6,102 nt of DNA. It comes from Bacteroidota bacterium. GTDB taxonomy: Bacteria; Bacteroidota; Bacteroidia; Flavobacteriales; Flavobacteriaceae. Below, one piece after another: positions 1-6,102 of the stretch. The notes below the pieces were generated by a model. It worked only from the letters and a program-made list of their open reading frames with translations, searched no databases and had not been told where the DNA came from. The DNA lies in the NCBI GenBank assembly GCA_023437485.1, contig JAEZGB010000037.1:1-6102 (forward strand), in the 5' to 3' direction. Every line of letters begins with the position of its first letter. Within the stretch, counting starts at the first letter, position 1. Position numbers and translations under genes: made by a program.

Positions 1-1371
1 GTTTGAAACAAAAGGCGGAACCACACTCACTGAGTGCAAATCCTTCCCCGTGGCGTTTTTCCACTGGTTCAGGTTTGGTTTGTTTCCGCTCAGGTAACCC
101 ACGTGCTGTTGTGAGTAATAATTGTTATGGTCAATGGCCGAATAAGCCGAGGCCGGTACTGCCGAATAGACCGAATACCTGGTAGGGCCACCGCTTTGCG
201 AATTCATGAAAATATAGTTTCGGATGTCAAGCGAGCTTCCCGATGCCACGTAAAGCGCTGCCGAAACGCCGCCGGACTGCGCGGTTGTGAGCCGTAGTGA
301 GTTGTGCCATACCTTTACGTTGGCACCGCCGTTGAGCACGATCCCAAATCCGTTGTTGGCCGTTCCGCCGTTGCCGTTTCCGCGGATGTTGTTTATCATA
401 TTATTGTAAATGAGCGTGTTGGCGCCCGTGGTAAAAATCCCGTAAGACCCTGAACCCACCGTTTCGCGCACATTGTTGATTGTGTTGTAGGCGATGGTTC
501 CGTTGCTGCATGCTCCCACGGTATAAATGGCCGCATGCACTGGGTTGTAACTGGTTGTGGTCTTGAGGAATCCGTCAAGGGTGTTCCCGGAAATCGTGTA
601 ATTCTTGACATTGTTAAGATAGATGCCCAGGAAACCCTTATCGGCATCGGCGGTGGCGCCAAACCTTGAGTTTTCGATGGTCCAGTATTGCGACTGGTTG
701 GCCGCCGAAGCGTTCGAGTAAACGTAAACGCCCTGCCCGGCTTTTTGCACCGTCACGTTGCTCACGGTATTGCTCGAGTTTGGGGCCTGCGCCGCGCTGT
801 CATTCATGGCAGTTCCGGCGGCGTAAATTCCCATGGACCACGCTCCGTCGGTAGTGGCCTGCTCGAGCTTAAGGTTTTTGATGATGTTGTGGTTGGCTCC
901 GTTTGTGGAACTCGCGTTGGAAAGCCAGACAACCGCACGCTTGCTGTAGGTCAGGCTATTGGTATTGGATAACGTCAGGTTGATGGACGACGAACCGTTG
1001 TTGCTGCCGTCCAGGGTAACATAATCGGCGCCGTTGAGTCGGATAACGGCCAGCGTGGGAGTATAATTATTGATGTTGTCGGCGCGCAAAAGCACATTGC
1101 GCCCAGGTGCGGGTTTGATGGTAAGGCGGTTTGTGGCACTTGTCCCGGGATATTGCGAGATGCTGATGGGGAACACTTCGCCCGTGGCAATTGTGAACTC
1201 ATCCTGGTCAAGCAGGAACTCGACCGGGCCCGAAGCTCCCTGAGAATTCAGGTGCGCCACCGCCGAGGTGATTGTATTGAACGGCGCCGGCTGGTTGGAA
1301 TTGATGGTGTAACTTCCTGATAATTGCGCCATTGCAAAAAATGGCGTAAGCAAGAATAAAAATTTTTTCAT
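1..1371 (-). CDS. Secreted parallel beta-helix repeat surface protein, probable T9SS substrate (N-terminal part, cut by window edge)
   Basis: The minus frame is open from ATG at 1371 to base 1 (457 codons, no stop), so the C-terminus lies outside the window. Residues 1-15 (MKKFLFLLTPFFAMA) form a short signal peptide with a likely cleavage at AMA^Q16, giving export to the periplasm. Residues 19-122 match the opening typical of Bacteroidota surface beta-helix proteins: GSYTIN, then PAPFNTITSAVAHLNSQG (28-45), GPVEFLL (48-54) and DYVTLDG (116-122). From about residue 145 to 430, Asn-rich strands recur: HNIIKNLKL (161-169), NYTISGNTLDGF (257-268), NGTIAYNTINNV (290-301), NTLIYNNMINNI (318-329), NVKVWHNSLRL (351-361) and LDIRNYIFMNS (381-391). 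They fit the coils of a right-handed beta-helix. The SVSVVPPFV stretch near 447-455 usually follows the helix in this family. Adhesion or polysaccharide binding is plausible, but no catalytic residues are identifiable. A T9SS sorting domain downstream is inferred only. The gene has its own promoter downstream of recX. Confidence 0.88.
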   Translation of the reverse strand, partial: MKKFLFLLTPFFAMAQLSGSYTINSNQPAPFNTITSAVAHLNSQGASGPVEFLLDQDEFTIATGEVFPISISQYPGTSATNRLTIKPAPGRNVLLRADNINNYTPTLAVIRLNGADYVTLDGSNNGSSSINLTLSNTNSLTYSKRAVVWLSNASSTNGANHNIIKNLKLEQATTDGAWSMGIYAAGTAMNDSAAQAPNSSNTVSNVTVQKAGQGVYVYSNASAANQSQYWTIENSRFGATADADKGFLGIYLNNVKNYTISGNTLDGFLKTTTSYNPVHAAIYTVGACSNGTIAYNTINNVRETVGSGSYGIFTTGANTLIYNNMINNIRGNGNGGTANNGFGIVLNGGANVKVWHNSLRLTTAQSGGVSAALYVASGSSLDIRNYIFMNSQSGGPTRYSVYSAVPASAYSAIDHNNYYSQQHVGYLSGNKPNLNQWKNATGKDLHSVSVVPPFVSN

Positions 1372-1397
1372 GGTTAAACTTGGTTTTTTGGCTACAA

Positions 1398-1413
1398 AAT
1401 GGGACATCCCATT
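1398..1413. promoter_or_regulatory. 16-bp dyad in the 5' leader of the beta-helix gene
   Basis: AATGGGA (1398-1404) and TCCCATT (1407-1413) are perfect inverted repeats separated by CA. The dyad lies about 10-25 nt downstream of the predicted transcription start and about 27 nt upstream of the ATG. As RNA it could form a 6-bp stem with a 4-nt loop; as DNA it could be an operator. It is not followed by a U-run on either side that would make it a convincing terminator. Confidence 0.4.
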
Positions 1414-1415
1414 CA

Positions 1416-1448
1416 GTTAAAAAATCGACCAAAGGTAAAATTAATCGA
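1416..1448. repeat. Imperfect direct repeat, 20-bp period, flanking the -7 element
   Basis: On the plus strand, GTTAAAAAATCGA (1416-1428) and GTAAAATTAATCGA (1435-1448) are similar. Their AATCGA cores sit exactly 20 bp apart (1423-1428 and 1443-1448), about two helical turns. One copy lies in the -7/-33 spacer and the other at the presumed transcription start, so the -7 box is bracketed. This could be a regulator site, but AT-rich DNA produces such matches by chance. Confidence 0.3.
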
Positions 1449-1459
1449 TGAAATACCAA
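1430..1459 (-). promoter_or_regulatory. Bacteroidota-type promoter of the beta-helix gene
   Basis: On the minus strand, TTG (1459-1457, within TTTGG) is followed after exactly 19 nt by TACCTTTG (1437-1430). This fits the Bacteroidota primary-sigma consensus of -33 TTG and -7 TAnnTTTG, whose usual spacing is about 17-23 nt. Transcription would start near 1423-1426, giving a leader of roughly 50-55 nt before the ATG at 1371. The position downstream of the recX stop implies independent transcription of the beta-helix gene. The element is seen in the sequence; its activity is inferred. Confidence 0.75.
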
Positions 1460-1485
1460 ATTTGATTGAAAAATTATTTTTAATC

Positions 1486-1965
1486 CTACAAATTTTCGCC
1501 GTTTTCAAACCAGTTTGCAGCCTTGAAAACAAGATCCGATTCAAATCCTTTCCTTATCAGGTAATCGGTAAATTTCTTTTTCTTTTTTAAAGGGTGTTTT
1601 TCCGCAATAGTTTCCCAATGTTTTTGCGCAATTTCGGCAAATCGGCCCTCATAATCCTCGGCGTCGAGTTCCTGCATCGCGGCCCTTATGTTGGGCGCCG
1701 AAATGTCTCGGAGTTTAAGTTCGTTGGTTATTCGGTTTCGGCCCCAGCCTTTTACCCGGAATTTTCCGCGCGCGAAGTTTCGGGCAAATCGCTCCTCGTT
1801 GAGGTAGTTGGCCTGGATCAGGTGCCCGATGACCAGATCGGCATCGTGCTGGCGGGCGCCCAGGCTGCGCAATTTCTCGCGCACGTCGCGGTGGCAGCGT
1901 TCCTGGTAGGCGCAGTAGTTTTCCAACTTGCCGGCAAGTTGTTTAACTAAAAGATTATCATTCAT
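1486..1965 (-). CDS. recX: Regulatory protein RecX (RecA modulator)
   Basis: RecX binds RecA nucleoprotein filaments in the cytoplasm and limits RecA recombinase and coprotease activity. The predicted protein is 159 aa, within the usual size of the family. It shows the family's three-helix repeat organisation: LENYCAYQERCHRDVREKL (14-32) in the first repeat, then the diagnostic second repeat with YLNEERFARNFARGKF (54-69) and GWGRNRITNELKLRDI (73-88), and a third repeat ending in FTDYLIRKGFESDLVF (132-147). I chose the ATG at 1965. An in-frame TTG at 2058 would add 31 residues of unrelated, weakly hydrophobic sequence, and it lies upstream of the best -7 element. No strong Shine-Dalgarno is present, as is normal for this phylum. 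The stop is TAG at 1488-1486. recA is not adjacent, so this is a stand-alone recX. It is divergent from the large surface gene and upstream of the beta-helix gene. Confidence 0.95.
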   Translation of the reverse strand: MNDNLLVKQLAGKLENYCAYQERCHRDVREKLRSLGARQHDADLVIGHLIQANYLNEERFARNFARGKFRVKGWGRNRITNELKLRDISAPNIRAAMQELDAEDYEGRFAEIAQKHWETIAEKHPLKKKKKFTDYLIRKGFESDLVFKAANWFENGENL

Positions 1966-2010
1966 TTGCAATAAGGAATAAGGCCTTGCGTTCTTAATAA
2001 TTTCGTAATC

Positions 2011-2018
2011 CAAATGTA
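2011..2018 (-). promoter_or_regulatory. Probable -7 element for recX
   Basis: On the minus strand TACATTTG (2018-2011) matches TAnnTTTG. No TTG is found at a 17-23 nt spacing upstream, so this is a half-matching and probably weaker promoter. It would start transcription near 2004, about 40 nt before the recX ATG at 1965, which supports that start over the upstream TTG. Confidence 0.45.
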
Positions 2019-2048
2019 TTGAAATTAAGGAAATTAGGTTTAATTTTG
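2019..2048 (+). promoter_or_regulatory. Bacteroidota-type promoter of the large surface-protein gene
   Basis: TTG (2019-2021), a 19-nt spacer and TAATTTTG (2041-2048) match the Bacteroidota -33 TTG / -7 TAnnTTTG consensus at a standard spacing. The predicted transcription start is near 2053-2056, leaving a leader of about 57-60 nt before the ATG at 2113. The spacer length is identical to that of the promoter of the other surface gene. Confidence 0.75.
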
Positions 2049-2112
2049 CCCTACCCAAACTACTTAAATTTAATCGCCTGCCTATGAGTTAATTTACCTA
2101 TCAAAATTGCTG

Positions 2113-5100
2113 ATGAAACTGAAATTATTTTTTGCCGTTGTTTCGACGATGTTGTTTGGTGCGGCTAATGCCCAAATCTATCAACATGATTTTGGCACGA
2201 CTACGATTTCCGCACATCCTTATACAGTAGCGCCGGGAATACTTGATGCAAATCTGTCCGCTTCGACGTGGACAAATAGCTCTTTGGAATGGAAGAGTTT
2301 TAATGGAAGTGCCGGACAGGCAATCTCCCTGGGCGATTCCTCGGGTACACCAACCATAACTTTATCATTGAACATTGCTGCCGGCTATCAGTTGTCGGTT
2401 ACAGATTTCAATTTTTGGAGACAGAGAAGCTCTACCGGAGCGCAGAACTGGAGCATGACCATCAACGGAATCCCCGTGGGTAATGGAACGGTTCCTACAT
2501 CTGGCGTGAATGTTGGTCTTTCTCCTGTCCCTGTATCAAACCCGGTGACTGGCATTACGGGAACGGCAACGATTGTGATATCGCTGTCGGGCGCTTCGGT
2601 AAACGGAACATTCAGGCTTGACGATTTCACTTTATACGGAAGCGTAACCTCCGCCGGTTTCATTACCGCCCAGGCCGGAGCATGGACCACCGGCGCAACC
2701 TGGGTGGGCGGAATCGTTCCCGGGCCCGGCGACAATGCCACGGTGGCGCACAACGTAACATCGGCGACAGCCATAACAAGAAACGCAGGTACTACCACCA
2801 CAATCAACCCGGGCGTGTCGCTCACCATGACCAACGCCTATGTCAACAACGGCACGACAACCGTTAACGGATCATTCCTGACCGGATCAGCACTCGGCGG
2901 AATCTCGATCAACCCGGGTTCGACATTTCTGGTAAACGGTACACTGCAGATCAATGGTGGCGGCTTTGTACAAACGGGATCGCCTGTTTATGGTCCGGCT
3001 TCCAACCTCATTTACAACCCGGGCGGGACTTACGGCCGCGGCCTCGAATGGAGCCACAATGGAATCGGGACCATCGGATTGACTCCGGGATATCCCAATA
3101 ACGTTAGTATTCAAAATACCACCACGTTCAATTACAACAACGGGACGCCGCTTGCCAAAGCCATTCACGGAAATTTGCAGATTATGACCGGATCGGCGTT
3201 TTACATGGATTACGGTGGCGGCGCTTCGGGCGGGCCGCTTACCGTTGGCGGAAATGTCGTCATCAACGGCACCGGAATCCTCACCTTGGGTAATGCAGGT
3301 GGAGACGATTTGCATCTTGGAGGAGACATCACCTTGTCGGCCACCGCATCGTTTAACGGCAACAACCGGGCAATATTTTTCATAAAGACCGCGGGCACAC
3401 AAACCATTAACGCCCCGGCGGGAATTACGATTCCCTATATGGTATTCTCATCTACCGGAAGCAGGACGGTCTTTCTGCACAATAGCCACACGGTACTTAA
3501 CGTGACAGCACCCGGCGGTGGCAATGCCATTGCATTTGGTAGTTCTTCGGACGTGCTTGAACTTAACAACAAAACCCTCAACATTGGTACCGCAGGTGTT
3601 CCCAGCGCTGTTTCCGGTACAGGATTTATCAAAGGATCCACCAATGCCAATCTCTCGCTGCTGGGTACGGGCAGCATCGGCACACTGAATTTCCTGCCGG
3701 GCGCGCAGGTCTTGGGATCGCTTACGGTAAACAGACAGGCCGCGCAAATCGCCATGACACTGGGAACTCCTCTAACAATCAATACCACGCTTAATCTTAC
3801 CAACGGGCTTATAGACGTTGCCGCCAATACCATGACCCTTGGCGCCTTGAGCACGGTGAACGGCGCATCGGCCAACAGTTTTGTTATAGCCGAAGTTTCG
3901 GCGGGCGGTTTTCTCAGGAAGAACGTCACCACAGCCGGGATGCACAATCTTCCCGTCGGCGACAGCCCGGCATCACCTGACGGCGCGCAGTATTCGCCGG
4001 CGAGATTCACTTTTGCAACAGCTCCCAATGGTTCGGTTAGCGTTGCGGTACAAGATGAGAAGCACCCAAACCTTGATGCCGACACCCATTACATAACCCG
4101 GTATTGGTCTACTGCCAAAACTGGCACCCTCCCGGCCTCCTATACATTTTCAGGAACCTATTTGCCCGTTGATATTGAAGGGGCCGAGGCAGCCAGCCAA
4201 TCCAATCAGTGGAACGGCACCTTGTGGACCAACCAGGGCATGCCGGTTTCGGCCAATACCCTGAGCATGACCACCGGGACCTTTGGCGCCACAAACCATT
4301 TTACCGCGGGCTTCCGAAATGCCGATATCAACATCTGGCACACCGCACAGGCTACCAACGTGGGATCCGTTTCCTATACTTTCCCAACTACCGTGCTGGT
4401 GGGCAACTCGGCATCGGTCACCTTTACTGTTCAGAATACCGGCCAGCAAATGCTCAACATGGGTGCAGCCACTTTTAGCGGGGCGCCTTTTTTAACCACT
4501 TATGCTCCGGGGAATATTTCCGGCCCGAACGGTTCGGCTACATTTACCGTTACATTTACTCCAACAGCCAACGGTACATTTTCAGGAACGCTCTCAATTC
4601 CCAGCAACGACCCTGACGAAAGTCCGTACATCGTGAACTTCACCGCCACGGGACAGGTTCCGGCGCCGGAAATCAATGTTAAGGGGGGAACAACTTTTAC
4701 GCAAAATATTCTCAACGGCGATATGACTCCCTGGGGACTGGACGGGACGCAGTTTGCGACGACGACCCTCGGGGCGAGCCAGATCAAGACCTACAGGATT
4801 GAAAACATCGGGCAACTGCCATTGAACGTCACGGCCATTACGCTGGCAGGGGCAAATCCCGGAGACTTTACCGTAACGGCGGGCACTCCCTACAATATTG
4901 CGGCAGGAGCGAACCAGAGTTTCTCGGTCACTTTTTCGCCGACGGCAGCCGGGTTAAGGACCGCCATCGTTACCATTTCGAACAATGATTCAGATGAGAA
5001 TCCCTACACTTTTATGGTCGAAGGCAACGGCGAATGCGCTGCTATTGCCTTTACTTATACGCCAACATCCGGGCCCGCCGGTACCGTCGTAACGATAAAC

Positions 5101-6102
5101 GCCACATCCAACAACCTCAGCGGCGCATCGGCAACTTTTAACGGCACGTCGGCAACGCTCACTCAGGTATCACCTACCCAGGTAACAGTTGTGGTTCCTG
5201 CGGGAGCAACTTCGGGACCTTTGGTTGCCACGAATGCGCAGGGGTGTACCGCGACTGCGAATTTTATCATAATAGATAATGTTTCCAATACTTGTCAGGG
5301 CGGAAACAGTACCGGGAACCTGTTTATCTCGGAGGTTACTGATGCTACCCACGGTGGCCTTACCTATGTGGAGATTTTCAATGCCACGGGAGCAGCCGTG
5401 AACCTTGGTTCATATTCGCTTCGATTTGCGTTTAACGGCGGATCTTATCAGACGCCGATCAACCTCAATAACGTATCGCTCGCTAACAATACCGCCTATG
5501 TGGTTTCGGTGGCCAGCGACGGGCTGTGTTCAAGCCCCGGTGGAGACGGGTCTTATGCTAACCAGTCCAGCACTGCTGCCGGTATCAACTTTGTCCCGAC
5601 CGAAAATGACCACATCGGGCTTTTTCAGTCAGGAACCATCATTGATGCTTTTGGCGTCGTTGGAAGTGACACCTGGGCTGACGGCCTTGGATTGGGAGAC
5701 CGTGGCGCTACCTTCAGGCGGAAAAATAATGTAGCAGTTCCTTCGATCGTATTTTCAAGCTCTGACTGGGACATAATCGATTGGGCAGGCACGGGATCGT
5801 CGTCCTGTACCACCAACGATTATTCAGATATGGGGGTATTCAACTTTATTGCCGGCACACCTCCAACAATCACCCAACAACCATCTTACGCTCCAACTTG
5901 TGCGGCCACCTCCCTGACTGTTGCCGCGACTGAAGGTTTTGCCGGTGGTAACGCCCTTGCATACCAGTGGTTTGCGGCCGCGCCGGGTTCCGCAACCTGG
6001 ACGGCGGTTGCCAGTTCCGGGGTTTACAGCGGCGCGACAACTGCCACGTTGAATATTTCAAATGTTTCGGCACTTGCAGGCTATCAATATTACGTGCAGG
6101 TC
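2113..6102 (+). CDS. Large multidomain secreted surface protein with lamin tail domain, probable T9SS substrate (N-terminal part, cut by window edge)
   Basis: The frame is open from ATG 2113 to the window end (1,330 codons, no stop). Residues 1-20 form a signal peptide with likely cleavage at ANA^Q21. Residues 21-178 look like a beta-sandwich region ending in FRLDDFTLYG (167-176). Beta-strand repeats follow. They open with AGAWTTGATWVGGIVPGPGD (about 188-207) and contain YGRGLEWS (307-314) and GTGFIKG (502-508); the flavobacterial HNLPVGD motif lies at 611-617. Next come two choice-of-anchor-D/ASPM-like Ig folds (738-848 and 853-974), an IPT/TIG-like domain (about 977-1054), a lamin tail domain (about 1068-1226) and an Ig-like domain (from about 1250) with YQWF (1284-1287) and TATLNISNVSALAGYQYYVQ cut by the edge. 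The architecture suggests a large adhesin or a binding scaffold. A catalytic module and a T9SS sorting domain may lie beyond the window, but neither is seen. The gene has its own promoter and diverges from recX. Confidence 0.9.
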   Translation, partial: MKLKLFFAVVSTMLFGAANAQIYQHDFGTTTISAHPYTVAPGILDANLSASTWTNSSLEWKSFNGSAGQAISLGDSSGTPTITLSLNIAAGYQLSVTDFNFWRQRSSTGAQNWSMTINGIPVGNGTVPTSGVNVGLSPVPVSNPVTGITGTATIVISLSGASVNGTFRLDDFTLYGSVTSAGFITAQAGAWTTGATWVGGIVPGPGDNATVAHNVTSATAITRNAGTTTTINPGVSLTMTNAYVNNGTTTVNGSFLTGSALGGISINPGSTFLVNGTLQINGGGFVQTGSPVYGPASNLIYNPGGTYGRGLEWSHNGIGTIGLTPGYPNNVSIQNTTTFNYNNGTPLAKAIHGNLQIMTGSAFYMDYGGGASGGPLTVGGNVVINGTGILTLGNAGGDDLHLGGDITLSATASFNGNNRAIFFIKTAGTQTINAPAGITIPYMVFSSTGSRTVFLHNSHTVLNVTAPGGGNAIAFGSSSDVLELNNKTLNIGTAGVPSAVSGTGFIKGSTNANLSLLGTGSIGTLNFLPGAQVLGSLTVNRQAAQIAMTLGTPLTINTTLNLTNGLIDVAANTMTLGALSTVNGASANSFVIAEVSAGGFLRKNVTTAGMHNLPVGDSPASPDGAQYSPARFTFATAPNGSVSVAVQDEKHPNLDADTHYITRYWSTAKTGTLPASYTFSGTYLPVDIEGAEAASQSNQWNGTLWTNQGMPVSANTLSMTTGTFGATNHFTAGFRNADINIWHTAQATNVGSVSYTFPTTVLVGNSASVTFTVQNTGQQMLNMGAATFSGAPFLTTYAPGNISGPNGSATFTVTFTPTANGTFSGTLSIPSNDPDESPYIVNFTATGQVPAPEINVKGGTTFTQNILNGDMTPWGLDGTQFATTTLGASQIKTYRIENIGQLPLNVTAITLAGANPGDFTVTAGTPYNIAAGANQSFSVTFSPTAAGLRTAIVTISNNDSDENPYTFMVEGNGECAAIAFTYTPTSGPAGTVVTINATSNNLSGASATFNGTSATLTQVSPTQVTVVVPAGATSGPLVATNAQGCTATANFIIIDNVSNTCQGGNSTGNLFISEVTDATHGGLTYVEIFNATGAAVNLGSYSLRFAFNGGSYQTPINLNNVSLANNTAYVVSVASDGLCSSPGGDGSYANQSSTAAGINFVPTENDHIGLFQSGTIIDAFGVVGSDTWADGLGLGDRGATFRRKNNVAVPSIVFSSSDWDIIDWAGTGSSSCTTNDYSDMGVFNFIAGTPPTITQQPSYAPTCAATSLTVAATEGFAGGNALAYQWFAAAPGSATWTAVASSGVYSGATTATLNISNVSALAGYQYYVQV
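4324..5034 (+). repeat. Tandem choice-of-anchor-D / ASPM-like Ig domains in the large surface protein
   Basis: Two consecutive modules of about 110-120 residues share the family's landmarks. Copy 1 (residues 738-848) has DINIW, FTVQNTGQQMLNM, ATFTVTFTPTANGTFSGTLSI, then SNDPDESPY (831-839) and ATGQ. Copy 2 (853-974) has EINVKGG, YRIENIGQLPLNV, FSVTFSPTAAGLRTAIVTI, then SNNDSDENPY (956-965) and EGNGE. In this family the N-D-x-D-E-x-P-Y turn precedes the last strand. The copies are well diverged, so this is an old duplication or modular assembly rather than a recent one. They are likely extracellular spacer or binding modules. Confidence 0.8.
5041..5274 (+). other. IPT/TIG-like Ig domain in the large surface protein
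   Basis: Residues about 977-1054 contain YTPTSGPAGTVVTINATSNN, ATFNGTSATLTQVSPTQVTV and VPAGATSGPLVATNAQGC. The P-x-SGPAGT-x-V-x-I opening and the VPAGATSG turn are typical of IPT/TIG folds. Cys975 and Cys1045 lie at the two ends of the domain and could form a disulfide. These domains are usually structural or ligand-binding modules in surface proteins. Confidence 0.75.
5314..5790 (+). other. Lamin tail domain (LTD) in the large surface protein
   Basis: Residues about 1068-1226 carry the LTD hallmarks: GNLFISEV (1068-1075), YVEIFNATG (1085-1093), VNLGSYSLRF (1096-1105), a LANNTAYVVSV strand, DAFGVVG (1178-1184), a TFRRKN strand (1200-1205) and the closing DW repeats (DWDIIDW, 1218-1224). Bacterial LTDs are extracellular Ig-fold modules that often accompany nucleases, phosphoesterases or other surface enzymes. 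No such enzyme is visible up to the window end. Confidence 0.85.

Larger units (their letters stand above)
1372..1485 (-). other. AT-rich intergenic region between recX and the beta-helix gene
   Basis: This 114-bp gap holds the promoter of the beta-helix gene, a pair of direct repeats around its -7 element and a 16-bp dyad in the presumed leader. No small ORF with a credible start is visible, and there is no strong terminator after recX. Read-through from recX into the downstream gene therefore cannot be excluded. Confidence 0.7.
1966..2112. other. Divergent intergenic promoter region between recX and the large surface gene
   Basis: This 147-bp AT-rich spacer contains a well-matched plus-strand promoter for the large gene and a minus-strand -7 element for recX. 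The two elements touch at 2018/2019. No RNA gene or small ORF is recognisable. The plus-strand leader (about 2056-2112) is A/T-rich just before the ATG rather than carrying a Shine-Dalgarno sequence. Confidence 0.75.

Noticed and set aside
1208..1459. Minus-strand frame of 83 codons starting upstream of the beta-helix ATG
   Set aside because: It overlaps the signal peptide region in another frame and would start at or above the predicted promoter. The 457-codon frame from 1371 has the signal peptide and family motifs.
1464..1485. AT-rich inverted repeat right after the recX stop, as a possible terminator
   Set aside because: The arms are GATT and AAAA with a mismatch between them, almost no GC pairs and no clear U-tract after the stem. 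It is too weak to call a terminator.
1594..1950. 118-codon plus-strand open frame opposite recX
   Set aside because: It is antisense to clear RecX motifs, has no recognisable domain and no promoter of its own. It is a shadow frame.
1966..2058. 31-residue N-terminal extension of RecX from a TTG start at 2058
   Set aside because: The extension does not resemble RecX, uses a rarer start codon and begins upstream of the only good -7 element. The ATG at 1965 gives a normal-length protein.
3435..4085. 216-codon open frame antisense to the large surface gene, with others at 2388-2834 and 2887-3402
   Set aside because: They lie wholly within a convincing continuous coding frame on the plus strand. 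Their translations are Pro/Val/Ala/Thr-rich with no recognisable motif. They are explained by the codon composition of the sense gene.
4538..4560. Short tandem ACATTTAC-like repeat inside the large gene
   Set aside because: It encodes the normal alternating TFTVTFT beta-strand of an ASPM-like domain. The repeat follows from the protein sequence.

Overview
The window looks like a chromosomal fragment from a Bacteroidota bacterium, most likely a flavobacterium of moderate GC content. Three lines of evidence support this. Both large genes encode signal-peptide-bearing, Asn/Thr/Gly/Ser-rich surface proteins of the kind exported by the type IX secretion system (T9SS). The intergenic regions carry TTG-N19-TAnnTTTG promoters, which are characteristic of this phylum. 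No strong Shine-Dalgarno sequence precedes any of the starts.

Layout: bases 1-1371 (minus strand) hold the N-terminal 457 codons of a secreted parallel beta-helix protein that runs off the left edge. A 114-bp AT-rich gap (1372-1485) contains its promoter and two small symmetric elements. Bases 1486-1965 (minus strand) hold recX, encoding the RecA modulator. A 147-bp AT-rich divergent gap (1966-2112) contains a well-matched plus-strand promoter that abuts a weaker minus-strand -7 element for recX. Bases 2113-6102 (plus strand) hold the first 1,330 codons of a very large multidomain surface protein that runs off the right edge. It has a signal peptide, an N-terminal beta-sandwich-like region, beta-strand repeats, two choice-of-anchor-D/ASPM-like Ig folds, an IPT/TIG-like domain, a lamin tail domain and the start of an Ig-like domain.

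The two edge-truncated genes are open over their whole visible length, with no stop or frameshift (457 and 1,330 codons). Both presumably end in a T9SS C-terminal sorting domain outside the window, but that cannot be seen. recX is functionally unrelated to its neighbours. Nothing suggests a pathway shared by the three genes, although recX and the beta-helix gene are co-directional, and recX and the large gene share a divergent promoter region. I see no RNA genes, mobile elements, CRISPR arrays or defence system. The window is best read as an ordinary cell-surface locus with interesting promoter architecture and a mosaic adhesin-like protein.
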